Part shown: positions 1 to 10,498 of the stretch, one piece after another
How the letters are laid out: each line of letters opens with the position of its first letter
How positions within the stretch are numbered: position 1 is the stretch's first letter
Assembly (NCBI RefSeq): GCF_002915575.1
Contig: NZ_PQGD01000024.1
Location: 1 to 64,000, forward strand
DNA length: 64,000 nt
Reading direction: 5' to 3'
Source: Superficieibacter electus
Lineage (GTDB): Bacteria; Pseudomonadota; Gammaproteobacteria; Enterobacterales; Enterobacteriaceae
Position numbers and translations under genes: made by a program
The notes under the pieces: model-generated
Told to the model about the DNA's origin: nothing
What the model saw: only the letters and a program-made list of their open reading frames with translations
Databases searched by the model: none

Positions 1-816
1 AGTCTGGGTCTGGGCGGTGTGTTTACCTGGACGGTGGATCAGGATAACGGCGTGCTGGTTAACGCGGCGCGTGAAGGTCTGGGTTATGAGCTCAGCAAGA
101 AAGTGATCGACATGGAGCCGTTCTATTTTGAAGGTATCAATGTCATCGCGGCGGACGAAGAAGAAAAAGAAGACGACGCTCAGGAACAAGACGACGACAC
201 GCAGGAAGACGAGCAGCAGGAAGACGAGGAAATCGTACCAACGGTAAACCACGCACCGAAAGCGGCTATCGAATTGCTGGTCATCGGCGGTTCCCGTATT
301 CGTCTGAGCGGCGCAAAATCGTCTGATGAAGATAATGACAGCCTGCAATATAGCTGGGGTGTGCCAGCGGATATTGACGTTACTGATAAGACCACCGAAG
401 CTATCGAATTCGTGGTACCGAAAGTCACTGTCGATACCGAATTCATCTTCACCCTGTTCGTCCGCGATTCCAAAGGCGAGCCGTCAACGCAGCAGCGCTT
501 CGTGCTTTCCGTCGTCCCTTTTGCCTCCAGCGCCGATGCTGATGAGGAAGACGAGTACGATTACGATGATGAAGAGTATGAATACGACGATTCAGAGCCG
601 TACCCGGAAGAAGAAGAGGAAGAAGTGATCGAGGCCGATGAAAATGCGCCTCACCCGTGGTGGAACGCCAGCACCGTTTATGGCGCTAACTGGGGTGCTT
701 TTGAAACCGTGAGCTGGAAAGGTCACAACTACCAGGTTAAGTGGTGGTCCTGTGGCGACCAGCCGGATCTCAACTGCAACCAGGGCGATGTCTGGATCGA
801 TCTGGGCGCGTACTAA
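1..816 (+). CDS. Chitinase, C-terminal part (PKD-like and chitin-binding domains)
   Basis: The reading frame is open from base 1, so the gene begins before the window. The first residues (GLGGVFTWTVDQDNG) are the end of a GH18 chitinase catalytic domain. Next come a strongly acidic Glu/Asp linker (about residues 52-78), a PKD/Ig-like beta-sandwich domain (about 80-172), a second acidic Asp/Glu/Tyr-rich linker, and a C-terminal carbohydrate-binding module of the CBM5/12 type with its aromatic signature (WWNASTVY, W-W-S-C-G-D, VWIDLGAY). This is a secreted enzyme that binds and hydrolyses chitin or related N-acetylglucosamine polymers. Salmonella carries a chitinase in the same chromosomal neighbourhood. 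The catalytic D-x-D-x-E motif lies outside the window, so activity cannot be judged. A hairpin terminator follows the stop codon. Confidence 0.85.
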   Translation, partial: SLGLGGVFTWTVDQDNGVLVNAAREGLGYELSKKVIDMEPFYFEGINVIAADEEEKEDDAQEQDDDTQEDEQQEDEEIVPTVNHAPKAAIELLVIGGSRIRLSGAKSSDEDNDSLQYSWGVPADIDVTDKTTEAIEFVVPKVTVDTEFIFTLFVRDSKGEPSTQQRFVLSVVPFASSADADEEDEYDYDDEEYEYDDSEPYPEEEEEEVIEADENAPHPWWNASTVYGANWGAFETVSWKGHNYQVKWWSCGDQPDLNCNQGDVWIDLGAY

Positions 817-829
817 TCGTTAACCTTCT

Positions 830-854
830 GCCCCGGCGTAAGCCGGGGCTGTTT
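830..854 (+). terminator. Hairpin terminator after the chitinase gene
   Basis: An 8-bp perfect G+C stem (GCCCCGGC / GCCGGGGC) with a GTAA loop is followed by a short T-rich stretch. It lies between the convergent chitinase and GH31 genes, so it may work for the + strand gene and partly for both. Confidence 0.7.
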
Positions 855-862
855 CGTGATAG

Positions 863-2905
863 TTATTGCATCAGCAGCGAGGCATGTTGTCCTTTCTCGC
901 GGATAAATACCGGCAGCGTTTCCAGCGGCGCGCGATAATTCTTCAACGTGACTCCGCCTTCATAACGTTTACCGGTGAAGAAATCCACCCAATTTTCCCC
1001 TGCGGGCAGCCAGACGTCACGCTCGCGCATTCCTTCATACATCACTGGTGCAACCAGTAAATCCGGGCCGAAGCAGTATTGATCGGTAATATTCCAGCTC
1101 TCGCGCTGATCCGGATACTCAAAGAACATCGTGCGCATGACGGGCGTATTGTACTGGTGCGTTTCCGTCATCACCGCTTTGATGTAGGGTTTGAGCTTAT
1201 CGCGTAGCGTCAGATAACCGGAGAGGATTGCGCATACCTCCTCGCCATAGCTCCATACTTCGTTTGGCGCGCCGGTCGGACACTGGGCTATCCCGTCGCG
1301 GTAAGGCTGTTCCGGCAATTTCTGCGGATCGCGGTTGCCGTGCAGGCGCATCACCGGACTGAACAGCGCCCACTGAAACCAGCGTATCAGCAGTTCATGA
1401 AAGCGCGGATCGTGAATATTGCCGCCGTGGAAACCGCCGATATCGGTGGTCCACCACGGGATACCCGCAATTCCCATATTTAACCCGGCGGCAAACTGGT
1501 TGCGCAGTGAGCGGAAGGAGGAGTGGATATCGCCGGACCAGACCAGCGCACCGAAGCGCTGGCTGCCCGCCCAGGCGCAGCGCAGCAGGTTAATCACCCG
1601 ATCTTCGCCTGCGGCTTTGATGCCGTCGAAAAAAGTCTGCGCGTACACCCGCGGATAAAGATTGCCGACTTCCAGCACCGGTCCGGCGTGATAGCGATAG
1701 TTGTCGAAATCGTAGATGCTGTATTCCGGCTCCGCTTCATCCAGCCAGAACAACTTAACGCCTTTATCGTAATAGTTTTTCTTTGCTTTTTCCCAGACGT
1801 AGCGGCGGGCGTCAGGATGGGTGGCGTCGAAAAAGGTGGTGTTGCCGAGGAAATCCATATTGATTGGCAAACCCCGCTCGGTCTGTACCAGCCAGCCGTT
1901 TTCCCGCATCTCTTTATAGCTTTCGGTTCGGCACTCTACCGTCGGCCAGAAGGAGACCATCAGCTCAATGCCCATTGATTTTAGCTCGGCAATCATAGCC
2001 TCGGGATCGGGCCAGTCACGTAAATCAAAAGTCCAGTCGCCCTGATTCGGCCAGTGGAAAAAGTCGATCACGATAACCGAAATCGGTAGCTGGCGGCGTT
2101 TATACTCGCGGGCCACTTCCAGCAGCTCCTGCTGAGTACGATAGCGCAGTTTGCACTGCCAGAAGCCCATTGCGTAGTCGGGCATCATCGGCGGGCAACC
2201 TGTCGCCCGGCCATAGGCGCGGCTGATTTCCGCCGGAGAGTCGCCAGCGGTGATCCAGTAATCCAGTTGTTCGCTTACACTGGCTTCCCATTCGGTGATG
2301 TTATTAGCAAAGGTGACGCGTCCTACTGCCGGGTTATTCCACAGGAAGCCGTAGCCGAGGCTTGAGATCATAAACGGCACGGAAGCCTGGGAGTTGCGCT
2401 GGGCCAGCTCCAGAATACAACCTTTCAGATTAAGATTGGGTTGCTGATACTGGCCCATGCCGAATATCTTCTCATCTTCACTCGCTTCAAACCTGGCTTT
2501 AAGACTGTATTTGCCGCCGGGAATGGGTTTGAATTCCCGGGCTTCCAGATTCAGGGCGCTGACATACTGGCCGTGAGAGGATTCATCTTCGCCAATTTCG
2601 CCGCGCTGACGCCAGTACTCCTGCAACAGACACTTATCCGGATGACGATAAAACGCCAGTTGCCCTTTCTGGTTAACGATGACGGTGATCTTGCCGTTTA
2701 TCATCGTCGCCTGCGTGTTGTCATAGACAATCTGCGGCGCGCAGGGGGCTGGCGTCTCTTCCAGCGCCCAGTTTTCATTGCGCATCACCGGTAAATGACG
2801 CCCGCTGCGCACGCGCAGGCTGTTTTCTCCCCAGGCGTCAATCCACAGGTAACGGTCGTTTTGTTGCCAGACGAGACGGTGAGCGTCTTGTTTTACAAAT
2901 GGCAT
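863..2905 (-). CDS. GH31 family alpha-glycosidase
   Basis: This 680-residue cytoplasmic glycosidase has no signal peptide. The N-terminal part (to about 230) is the beta-sandwich of GH31. The (beta/alpha)8 barrel carries the nucleophile in FWLDEAEPE (Asp389) and the acid/base in VWSGDIHSS (Asp459). The family includes alpha-glucosidases and alpha-xylosidases such as E. coli YicI, and it acts by a retaining mechanism. Exact sugar specificity is not evident. The start ATG is preceded by AAGGAG. The gene is the second of a two-gene operon, 27 bp downstream of a GPH-family symporter, which parallels the yicJ-yicI arrangement and suggests import followed by hydrolysis of an alpha-glycoside. Salmonella has an equivalent pair beside rpsT. 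Confidence 0.85.
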   Translation of the reverse strand: MPFVKQDAHRLVWQQNDRYLWIDAWGENSLRVRSGRHLPVMRNENWALEETPAPCAPQIVYDNTQATMINGKITVIVNQKGQLAFYRHPDKCLLQEYWRQRGEIGEDESSHGQYVSALNLEAREFKPIPGGKYSLKARFEASEDEKIFGMGQYQQPNLNLKGCILELAQRNSQASVPFMISSLGYGFLWNNPAVGRVTFANNITEWEASVSEQLDYWITAGDSPAEISRAYGRATGCPPMMPDYAMGFWQCKLRYRTQQELLEVAREYKRRQLPISVIVIDFFHWPNQGDWTFDLRDWPDPEAMIAELKSMGIELMVSFWPTVECRTESYKEMRENGWLVQTERGLPINMDFLGNTTFFDATHPDARRYVWEKAKKNYYDKGVKLFWLDEAEPEYSIYDFDNYRYHAGPVLEVGNLYPRVYAQTFFDGIKAAGEDRVINLLRCAWAGSQRFGALVWSGDIHSSFRSLRNQFAAGLNMGIAGIPWWTTDIGGFHGGNIHDPRFHELLIRWFQWALFSPVMRLHGNRDPQKLPEQPYRDGIAQCPTGAPNEVWSYGEEVCAILSGYLTLRDKLKPYIKAVMTETHQYNTPVMRTMFFEYPDQRESWNITDQYCFGPDLLVAPVMYEGMRERDVWLPAGENWVDFFTGKRYEGGVTLKNYRAPLETLPVFIREKGQHASLLMQ

Positions 2906-2932
2906 AATGTGCTCCTTGTTTATGCGGTTAAC

Positions 2933-4306
2933 TTAATGCGTGGCGGTTTGCAGATCGTGATGAATACGATCTTCCATGGCTTCATACTGACGGAAGAACA
3001 GAAGCGGGATGGTGGCGAGGGCGAAGAGGATGCAAGGGGTCCAGATAAAGGCCCAGCTAATCCCCAGTAGACTTTCTGTGGTTTGCGCCTGATTAGGAAT
3101 GTAGCCGAAGGCGTTCATGATCCAGGCAGCGAACGCTGTTCCGATGCCGCTGCCCATTTTGATGCAGAATGTGCTGCCGAAGGCAACAAGCAGTCCGGTG
3201 GCTTTGATCCCGGTCTTCCAGTTGCCGTAATCCACCGCAAAGCCCAGCATGGCGAACGGCATTGAACAGGCAATGCCGCTGCCGATATTGCCTGTCACCC
3301 AGCCGACAATCAGTAGCGGAACATTATCTGCGGCTACCCACATCAGCACACCGCCGAGAGTTGCGACCAGCAGGCCAGCGATCCAAATCCAGGTTTTGGT
3401 CATATAGCGGCTGAAGAAAGGGATGGCGACGATAAACAGGATCTGGATGGTGGCGAGGCTGTTGACCAGCGGGACCAGGTCCTTACGGTCGAGGTTATAG
3501 GTTAAATAATAGACAATGGTGGTGGCGCGTTGCTGTAGCGCCACCCAAAAAATCAGGTTGGCCAGTACCATCAGCACCCACGGCCAGTTACCTTTCATTG
3601 CCGTAAAACTTTTTTTTATCGGCAACTTTTGCTCTTGCTTCGCTTTACTGGCGTCAATCTCGCGGATATTACGGAAGGCAAAAAGCGTCAGCCCGCAAGA
3701 TATTAACGCATAGACGCCAGCAGTATACAGAAAGCCTTGTTTATCGTTGCCGTCACCTAAAAATGCGACCAGCGGCAGGGCGGTGGCGTTCATTAATAAT
3801 ACACCGATCTGCCCGCCGGTCATACGAAAGGAATTTAATACTAACCGCTCTTTTGGCGACAGGGTCAGCAGCGGGAGAATAGCCGACAGTGGCGTGTTCA
3901 ATCCGGTAAATAAAATTCTTGCCAGCATGTAGAATATTGCTGCATATATGGCTTTTCCTGTCATGCTAATATCAGGCGAAAAGAATGACAGGACGCTGAA
4001 TATGGCAAAGGGTAGCGGCAACCATAAAAACCATGGTCGGCATTTACCGTACTTTGAGCGGGTTTTATCGATGATAATTCCCCACACCGGGGCATCGATA
4101 CCATCCACGATGCGCGCCAGAAGAAGGATGAATCCGGCAATAGCAAGGCTGATACCGGCGACATCGGTGTAGAAGTAGAGAATGTAGGTAGAGCCGAAAC
4201 AGTAGAGTAGGTTGCCAGCAACATCCAGAGAGCCATAACTAATTCGCTGGATCATCGGCAGGGTGCCAGACAGGTTATGTCCTGACTCTTCAATAACAGA
4301 ACTCAT
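2933..4306 (-). CDS. GPH-family glycoside:cation symporter
   Basis: This 457-residue inner-membrane protein has about twelve hydrophobic segments and resembles MelB/YicJ sugar:cation symporters (glycoside-pentoside-hexuronide family). The loop after the second segment contains DAPVWGIIIDKTRSKYGKCR, matching the family's conserved cytoplasmic signature with an Asp and clustered Arg/Lys. I place the start at the ATG at 4306, because AGGAG lies 7 bases upstream; a longer reading frame to 4342 lacks such a site. It probably imports the alpha-glycoside cleaved by the adjacent GH31 enzyme. A CRP-like site lies about 260 bp upstream, consistent with catabolite control. Confidence 0.85.
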   Translation of the reverse strand: MSSVIEESGHNLSGTLPMIQRISYGSLDVAGNLLYCFGSTYILYFYTDVAGISLAIAGFILLLARIVDGIDAPVWGIIIDKTRSKYGKCRPWFLWLPLPFAIFSVLSFFSPDISMTGKAIYAAIFYMLARILFTGLNTPLSAILPLLTLSPKERLVLNSFRMTGGQIGVLLMNATALPLVAFLGDGNDKQGFLYTAGVYALISCGLTLFAFRNIREIDASKAKQEQKLPIKKSFTAMKGNWPWVLMVLANLIFWVALQQRATTIVYYLTYNLDRKDLVPLVNSLATIQILFIVAIPFFSRYMTKTWIWIAGLLVATLGGVLMWVAADNVPLLIVGWVTGNIGSGIACSMPFAMLGFAVDYGNWKTGIKATGLLVAFGSTFCIKMGSGIGTAFAAWIMNAFGYIPNQAQTTESLLGISWAFIWTPCILFALATIPLLFFRQYEAMEDRIHHDLQTATH

Positions 4307-4838
4307 AATAAAACTCCTGTATCTGAATATTCCTGCATTCAATACCGCTTAATTTTCTTAGGGGAAAATGATAGCGTCAGATAAATGATATTATCCGATT
4401 GAATGCTTTTGTGGATGATATATTCTCTCTAAATATATTATTTCTGTCGCGAAATAGGATGCGATAGATACAGAGAAACTAGTTAACAAATTCTGAGCAA
4501 TCAATTGCTGTTTTTTGTTTTATGGTTGCGGTAATTGGTTTTTTGCGGGCTAACTTTTTTTATTGTTAACTGTTTCACAAAAAAGTACTGAATGAAAAAA
4601 AAGAATTTTCAACATGAAAATATTTTTCTTTTATTTGCGATAGACAATATGTAGCATGATTTTAATTTATAAAAAATAGTGTATCTTTTGAACAATTCAG
4701 AGTGGCTATATGGTGGGCGGCGGTGAGGGCCTGCACAGGTCGTCGGGTAAAGCAGGTAAACAACAGTCGAAAACGCATTCCCGGGGCGACGCGCAATGGC
4801 TTTGGCTGGATAAGGCGTATGGTGCCGACATACAGACA
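4307..4838. promoter_or_regulatory. AT-rich control region upstream of symporter/GH31 operon, with CRP-like site
   Basis: This 530-bp stretch holds no convincing gene. Bases 4564-4579 (TGTTAACTGTTTCACA) match the CRP consensus TGTGA-N6-TCACA at nine of ten positions. Bases 4343-4690 are very AT-rich with several possible -10 elements, and no single promoter stands out. Bases about 4700-4830 are suddenly GC-rich and end in a fragment resembling half of a REP element (GGATAAGGCG). The GC-rich piece has no recognisable product and may be the remnant of a lost gene. Confidence 0.45.
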
Positions 4839-4867
4839 TAAAAAAACCCGCCGTTCAGCGGGTTTTT
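4839..4867 (-). terminator. rpsT rho-independent terminator
   Basis: The stem AACCCGC/GCGGGTT with a six-base loop is flanked by an A-run on the left and a T-run on the right. Read on the minus strand it gives a hairpin followed by U residues 25 bp after the rpsT stop codon. Confidence 0.85.
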
Positions 4868-4891
4868 CACAAAGCGACAACAGTCAGGCGA

Positions 4892-5231
<340 letters not shown>

Positions 5232-5424
5232 TGGATTTGTGCAAATAAGCGCCGTTATTATGGCGACGCTCGTTACGTAGTGATGGCGCAGGATTCTACC
5301 AGCTTGTGCGGCGTGAATACAGCTTTTCTGCCAGAAAATTCGCATCACAGCGACAGATTTTCCTGTATCCCGCGACAAGGTTAATGAAATCCCGGCCCTT
5401 TCTGCTTTAGGATGCAATCGCGGG

Positions 5425-5453
5425 TTAACGTCGCCCCCTGTACAAGGTATAAT
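5425..5453 (+). promoter_or_regulatory. ribF promoter
   Basis: TTAACG and a perfect TATAAT are separated by 17 bp and end 29 bp before the ribF start codon. The rest of the 5156-5482 gap contains only the rpsT promoter region and no supported gene. Confidence 0.75.
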
Positions 5454-5482
5454 CCGACGATTTTCACTGTTTTGAGCCAGAA

Positions 5483-6421
5483 ATGAAGCTGATACGCGGC
5501 ATACATAACCTCAGCCAGGCCCCGCGCGGGTGTGTGCTAACCATTGGTAATTTCGACGGCGTGCATCGCGGACATCAGGCGTTGCTGAAAAACCTCCGCG
5601 CCGAGGGGCAGGCGCGCCATCTTCCGGTGGTGGTGATGATTTTTGAACCGCAGCCGCTGGAGCTTTTTGCTGCGGAAAAAGCACCCGCCCGCCTGACGCG
5701 GCTGCGTGAAAAACTGCGCTATCTGGCAGAGTGTGGCGTTGACTACGTGCTGTGCCTGCGCTTTGATCGCCGCTTCGCGGCCCTGACCGCGCAGGCATTT
5801 ATCAGCGAGCTGCTGGTAGACCGGCTCGGCGTCCAGTTCCTCGCCGTGGGTGATGATTTCCGCTTTGGCGCTGGTCGGCAGGGCGATTTCTTGTTATTAC
5901 AGAGAGCGGGTGCAGAATTTGGCTTTGACGTGACCAGCACGCAAACCTTTTGTGAAGGCGGGGTACGTATCAGCAGTACCGCCGTGCGTCAGGCGCTGGC
6001 CGCTGACGATCTTGAGCTGGCGGCAAGTCTGCTTGGACACCCTTTCACCCTCTCCGGACGCGTAGTCCACGGTGATGCGCTGGGGCGCACTATCGGCTTT
6101 CCGACGGCCAATGTGCCGCTTCGCAGGCAGGTTTCTCCGGTAAACGGGGTCTACGCGGTTGAGGTGACGGGGCTCGGCACCCAGCCTTTTTTTGGCGTCG
6201 CCAATATTGGTACTCGCCCGACGGTCGCTGGCGTGCGCCAGCAGCTCGAAGTTCACCTGCTGGACGTTGTAATGGACCTTTACGGTCGCCATATAGATGT
6301 AATACTGCGTAAGAAAATACGCACTGAGAAGCGATTTGCCTCGCTCGACGAACTGAAAGCGCAAATCGCCAAAGATGAATTAACCGCCCGCGCATTTTTT
6401 GGGCTTACGAACCCGGCTTAA
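5483..6421 (+). CDS. ribF: Bifunctional riboflavin kinase / FAD synthetase
   Basis: This 312-residue enzyme converts riboflavin to FMN and FMN to FAD. The N-terminal adenylyltransferase domain (about 1-185) has [13 protein letters not shown], the HxGH-type nucleotidyltransferase motif, and [10 protein letters not shown]. The C-terminal kinase domain (about 185-305) has [11 protein letters not shown], the typical riboflavin-kinase loop. Length agrees with E. coli RibF (313). It lies 34 bp upstream of ileS and probably begins the ribF-ileS-lspA-fkpB-ispH transcription unit, as in E. coli. The start ATG follows a promoter with a good TATAAT. Confidence 0.96.
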   Translation: MKLIRGIHNLSQAPRGCVLTIGNFDGVHRGHQALLKNLRAEGQARHLPVVVMIFEPQPLELFAAEKAPARLTRLREKLRYLAECGVDYVLCLRFDRRFAALTAQAFISELLVDRLGVQFLAVGDDFRFGAGRQGDFLLLQRAGAEFGFDVTSTQTFCEGGVRISSTAVRQALAADDLELAASLLGHPFTLSGRVVHGDALGRTIGFPTANVPLRRQVSPVNGVYAVEVTGLGTQPFFGVANIGTRPTVAGVRQQLEVHLLDVVMDLYGRHIDVILRKKIRTEKRFASLDELKAQIAKDELTARAFFGLTNPA

Positions 6422-6455
6422 ATGCCTGGGTGATCAATACGGAACCGAGAATCTG

Positions 6456-9272
6456 ATGAGTGACTTTAAATCGACCCTGAATTTGCCGGAAACAGGGTTC
6501 CCGATGCGTGGCGATCTCGCCAAACGCGAACCGGGAATGCTGGCGCGTTGGACCGATGATGACCTGTACGGCATCATCCGTGCAGCCAAAAAAGGCAAAA
6601 AAACCTTCATTCTGCATGACGGCCCTCCTTATGCGAATGGCAGTATTCATATAGGTCACTCAGTTAACAAGATTCTGAAAGACATTATCGTGAAGTCCAA
6701 AGGGCTTTCCGGTTATGACTCACCTTATGTGCCGGGTTGGGACTGTCATGGTCTGCCGATCGAGCTGAAAGTGGAGCAGGAATTTGGCAAGCCTGGTGAG
6801 AAATTCACCGCCGCCGAATTCCGTGCCAAATGCCGCGAATACGCCGCCACTCAGGTCGACGGCCAGCGTAAAGACTTTATCCGTCTGGGCGTGCTGGGCG
6901 ACTGGTCACATCCGTACCTGACCATGGACTTCAAAACCGAAGCCAACATTATTCGCGCGCTGGGTAAAATCATAGGCAACGGCCACCTGCACAAAGGCGC
7001 GAAGCCGGTGCACTGGTGCGTAGATTGCCGTTCTGCGCTGGCGGAAGCGGAAGTTGAGTATTACGACAAAACCTCGCCGTCCATTGACGTGGCTTTTCAG
7101 GCTGTCGATCAGGCTGCCATTCAGGCGAAATTCGGCCTGCCGGGCGTCAGCGGCCCGATCTCGCTGGTGATCTGGACCACCACCCCGTGGACCCTGCCTG
7201 CTAACCGCGCGATCTCTCTGTCGCCTGAATTTGATTATGCGCTGGTGCAGATCGACGGCCAGGCGCTGATCCTGGCGAAAGATCTGGTCGCAAGCGTGAT
7301 GCAGCGTATCGGCGTGGCGGATTACACCGTTCTTGGCACGGTAAAAGGGGCCGATCTGGAGCTGATGCGGTTTGCGCATCCGTTCATGGGCTTCGACGTG
7401 CCCGCGATCCTGGGCGATCACGTGACGCTGGATGCCGGTACCGGTGCGGTACATACCGCCGGTGGTCACGGCCCTGATGACTATACCATCAGCCAGAAAT
7501 ACGGTCTGGAAATCGCTAACCCGGTCGGCCCCGACGGCGCGTACCTGCCGGGAACCTATCCGGGGCTGGACGGCATCAACGTCTTCAAAGCGAACGATCT
7601 GATTGTTGAACTGCTGCGTGAAAAAGGCGCGCTGCTGCACGTCGAAAAAATGCAGCACAGCTATCCGTGCTGCTGGCGTCACAAAACGCCGATCATCTTC
7701 CGCGCCACGCCGCAGTGGTTTGTCAGCATGGATCAGAAAGGTCTGCGCGCGCAATCGCTCTCTGAAATCAAAGGCGTACAGTGGATACCTGACTGGGGCC
7801 AGGCGCGTATCGAATCGATGGTCGCTAACCGTCCTGACTGGTGTATCTCCCGCCAGCGTACCTGGGGCGTACCGATGTCGCTGTTCGTGCACAAAGATAC
7901 TGAAGAGCTGCATCCTCGTACTCTTGAACTGATGGAGGAGGTGGCCAAACGGGTTGAAGTGGACGGTATCCAGGCGTGGTGGGACCTCGACAGCCGAGAC
8001 ATCCTTGGCGATGAGGCGGATAACTATGTCAAAGTGCCTGACACCCTCGACGTATGGTTTGACTCCGGCTCTACCCACTCCTCAGTGGTTGACGTGCGTC
8101 CGGAGTTTGCCGGTCACGCAGCGGATATGTATCTGGAAGGTTCAGACCAGCATCGCGGCTGGTTCATGTCTTCGCTGATGATCTCCACGGCAATGAAAGG
8201 CAAAGCGCCATACCGCCAGGTGCTGACCCACGGCTTTACCGTGGATGGTCAGGGCCGCAAAATGTCCAAATCCATCGGCAACACCGTGTCGCCGCAGGAT
8301 GTGATGAACAAACTGGGGGCAGATATTCTGCGCCTGTGGGTAGCTTCTACCGACTATACCGGCGAAATGGCGGTCTCGGATGAGATCCTCAAACGCGCTG
8401 CTGACAGCTATCGTCGTATCCGTAACACCGCGCGCTTCCTGCTGGCCAACCTTAACGGTTTTGATCCGGCGAAAGACATGGTGAAACCGGAAGAGATGGT
8501 GGTGCTGGATCGCTGGGCCGTCGGCTGTGCGAAAGCTGCGCAGGACGAGATCCTCAAGGCCTATGAAAATTACGATTTCCACGAAGTTGTGCAGCGCCTG
8601 ATGCGCTTCTGCTCCGTTGAAATGGGCTCGTTCTATCTCGACATCATCAAAGACCGCCAGTACACCGCGAAAGCAGATAGCGTGGCGCGTCGTAGCTGTC
8701 AGACCGCGCTGTATCACATTGCGGAAGCGCTGGTGCGCTGGATGGCACCGATCATGTCCTTTACCGCGGATGAGATCTGGGGCTACCTGCCGGGCGAACG
8801 TGAACAGTACGTCTTTACCGGCGAGTGGTATGAAGGGCTGTTTGGTCTCGCAGAAACGGAAGCCATGAATGATGCCTTCTGGAGCGAGCTGCTGAAAGTG
8901 CGCGGCGAAGTCAATAAGGTCATCGAACAGGCTCGTGCCGACAAGAAAGTCGGTGGTTCGCTGGAAGCGACGGTTACGTTGTTTGCGGAACCGGAACTGG
9001 CGGCTAAACTGGTGGCGCTGGGCGACGAATTACGATTTGTCCTGTTGACCTCCGGGGCGCAGGTCGCAGATTATGCCGACGCCTCTGCGGATGCCTGGCA
9101 GAGCGAGTTGCTCAAGGGGCTTAAAGTCTCGTTGAGTAAAGCCGAAGGTGAGAAGTGCCCGCGTTGCTGGCACTACACTCAGGACGTCGGTAAGGTGGCG
9201 GAACACGCAGAAATTTGCGGACGCTGTGTAGTCAACGTCGCCGGTGACGGCGAAAAACGTAAGTTCGCCTGA
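6456..9272 (+). CDS. ileS: Isoleucyl-tRNA synthetase
   Basis: This 938-residue class I aminoacyl-tRNA synthetase charges tRNA-Ile. HIGH is at residues 65-68, KMSKS is near 603, the CP1 editing domain occupies about 200-380, and C-terminal zinc-binding pairs are seen as CPRC and CGRC. The start at 6456 ([10 protein letters not shown]) is fixed by homology to E. coli; the frame extends upstream into ribF but without support. In the editing domain His333 and Asp342 are present, but the motif reads [10 protein letters not shown] where E. coli and Salmonella have HTAPGHGPDD: residue 336 is Gly (codon GGT at 7461) instead of Pro. The gene overlaps lspA by one base. Confidence 0.97.
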   Translation: MSDFKSTLNLPETGFPMRGDLAKREPGMLARWTDDDLYGIIRAAKKGKKTFILHDGPPYANGSIHIGHSVNKILKDIIVKSKGLSGYDSPYVPGWDCHGLPIELKVEQEFGKPGEKFTAAEFRAKCREYAATQVDGQRKDFIRLGVLGDWSHPYLTMDFKTEANIIRALGKIIGNGHLHKGAKPVHWCVDCRSALAEAEVEYYDKTSPSIDVAFQAVDQAAIQAKFGLPGVSGPISLVIWTTTPWTLPANRAISLSPEFDYALVQIDGQALILAKDLVASVMQRIGVADYTVLGTVKGADLELMRFAHPFMGFDVPAILGDHVTLDAGTGAVHTAGGHGPDDYTISQKYGLEIANPVGPDGAYLPGTYPGLDGINVFKANDLIVELLREKGALLHVEKMQHSYPCCWRHKTPIIFRATPQWFVSMDQKGLRAQSLSEIKGVQWIPDWGQARIESMVANRPDWCISRQRTWGVPMSLFVHKDTEELHPRTLELMEEVAKRVEVDGIQAWWDLDSRDILGDEADNYVKVPDTLDVWFDSGSTHSSVVDVRPEFAGHAADMYLEGSDQHRGWFMSSLMISTAMKGKAPYRQVLTHGFTVDGQGRKMSKSIGNTVSPQDVMNKLGADILRLWVASTDYTGEMAVSDEILKRAADSYRRIRNTARFLLANLNGFDPAKDMVKPEEMVVLDRWAVGCAKAAQDEILKAYENYDFHEVVQRLMRFCSVEMGSFYLDIIKDRQYTAKADSVARRSCQTALYHIAEALVRWMAPIMSFTADEIWGYLPGEREQYVFTGEWYEGLFGLAETEAMNDAFWSELLKVRGEVNKVIEQARADKKVGGSLEATVTLFAEPELAAKLVALGDELRFVLLTSGAQVADYADASADAWQSELLKGLKVSLSKAEGEKCPRCWHYTQDVGKVAEHAEICGRCVVNVAGDGEKRKFA

Positions 9273-9772
9273 TGAGTAAACCGATCTTTTCAACAGGGCT
9301 ACGCTGGCTGTGGCTGGTGGTCGTCGTGCTGATTATCGATCTGGGCAGTAAATACCTGATCCTCCAGAACTTTGCTCTGGGGGATACGGTGTCTCTGTTC
9401 CCGTCGCTTAATCTGCATTATGCGCGTAACTATGGCGCAGCATTTAGTTTTCTGGCGGATAGCGGCGGCTGGCAGCGCTGGTTCTTTGCCGGCATCGCTG
9501 TAGGGATCAGCGTGATCCTCGCAGTGATGATGTACCGGACAAAAGCGACACAGAAGCTGAATAACATTGCTTACGCGCTGATTATTGGCGGTGCGTTGGG
9601 TAACCTGTTTGACCGTTTATGGCATGGCTTCGTCGTCGACATGATCGATTTTTACGTCGGCAACTGGCACTTTGCAACGTTCAACCTCGCCGATAGCGCC
9701 ATCTGTATCGGCGCGGCGCTGATCGTGCTGGAAGGCTTTTTACCGAAGGCCGCAGCGAAAGAGCGCGCGTAG
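9272..9772 (+). CDS. lspA: Lipoprotein signal peptidase II
   Basis: This 166-residue inner-membrane aspartyl peptidase cleaves the signal peptide of diacylglyceryl-prolipoproteins. Four hydrophobic segments are visible. The catalytic aspartates lie in the conserved patches [18 protein letters not shown] and FNLADSAI. The ATG overlaps the ileS TGA (TGATG), showing translational coupling. The size matches E. coli LspA (164). Its lipoprotein substrates in this window include the products at 35701-36558 and 36692-36925. Confidence 0.96.
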   Translation: MSKPIFSTGLRWLWLVVVVLIIDLGSKYLILQNFALGDTVSLFPSLNLHYARNYGAAFSFLADSGGWQRWFFAGIAVGISVILAVMMYRTKATQKLNNIAYALIIGGALGNLFDRLWHGFVVDMIDFYVGNWHFATFNLADSAICIGAALIVLEGFLPKAAAKERA

Positions 9773-9779
9773 CTGTTGT

Positions 9780-9950
9780 GCCGGGTGGCGCTATGTTTAC
9801 CCGGCCTACATGACTATCAGTGATTATCCAGTTTATCCTGGAAAGGTTAAGCGTTGAGCCGTCCTGAGTGCAGGTCTGTTCAAGTAATGTCCGGTAGTGT
9901 TATGTCTGTCTGATTTTCTGTAGGCCCGGTAAGCGCAGCGCCACCGGGCA
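9780..9950. repeat. Pair of inverted REP elements (BIME-like)
   Basis: Bases 9780-9810 (GCCGGGTGGCGCTATGTTTA and CCCGGCCTACA) and bases 9920-9950 (GTAGGCCCGGTAAGCGCAGC and GCCACCGGGCA) are REP palindromes in opposite orientation, about 110 bp apart, between lspA and fkpB. Such elements commonly stabilise upstream mRNA or bind gyrase or IHF. Together with the following 97 bp they fill the 275-bp gap. Confidence 0.75.
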
Positions 9951-10047
9951 TGCGGGCTCGGGAACGGACAAACGTCACCCGACACTCGCTGCATCCTATA
10001 AATCCGGATCGCCTGACGTCACCGGATAAAACAAGTGAGCAATCTGC

Positions 10048-10497
10048 ATGTCTAAATCTGTACAGAGCAACAGCGCGGTGCTGGTCCATTTCACACTAAA
10101 GCTGGAAGATGGCTCCACCGCTGAGTCAACCCGTAATAACGGCAAGCCAGCGCTGTTTCGTCTTGGTGATGCCTCGCTTTCCGAAGGGCTGGAGCAGCAT
10201 CTGCTGGGCCTGAAAACCGGGGATAAAACGGCTTTTTCCCTGGAGCCGGATGCGGCGTTTGGTATTGCCAGCCCGGATCTCATTCAATATTTCTCGCGCC
10301 GTGAATTTATGGATGCGGGAGAGCCGGAGATTGGGGCAATTATGCTCTTCACTGCAATGGATGGCAGCGAAATGCCTGGGGTGATCCGTGAAATCAATGG
10401 CGATTCCATTACCGTCGATTTTAATCATCCGCTGGCCGGGCAAACCGTCCATTTTGATATAGAAGTACTGGAAATCGATCCGGTACTGGAGGCATAA
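10048..10497 (+). CDS. fkpB: FKBP-type peptidyl-prolyl isomerase FkpB (SlpA)
   Basis: This 149-residue cytoplasmic SlyD-like prolyl isomerase has the FKBP fold split by an insert-in-flap domain (about residues 70-125). Typical features are [13 protein letters not shown] near the start and the flap region [17 protein letters not shown]. In E. coli FkpB interacts with ribosomes and folding intermediates. Its position between lspA and ispH and its length are as in E. coli and Salmonella. The ispH start lies one base after the stop codon. A possible -10 (TATAAA, 9997-10002) lies upstream, but cotranscription from ribF is equally likely. Confidence 0.95.
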   Translation: MSKSVQSNSAVLVHFTLKLEDGSTAESTRNNGKPALFRLGDASLSEGLEQHLLGLKTGDKTAFSLEPDAAFGIASPDLIQYFSRREFMDAGEPEIGAIMLFTAMDGSEMPGVIREINGDSITVDFNHPLAGQTVHFDIEVLEIDPVLEA

Positions 10498-10498
10498 C

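Noticed and set aside
6906-8078. A 390-codon open frame antisense to ileS
   Set aside because: It lies wholly inside a conserved essential gene and reflects codon-position GC bias. The translation is rich in Arg/His and has no family.
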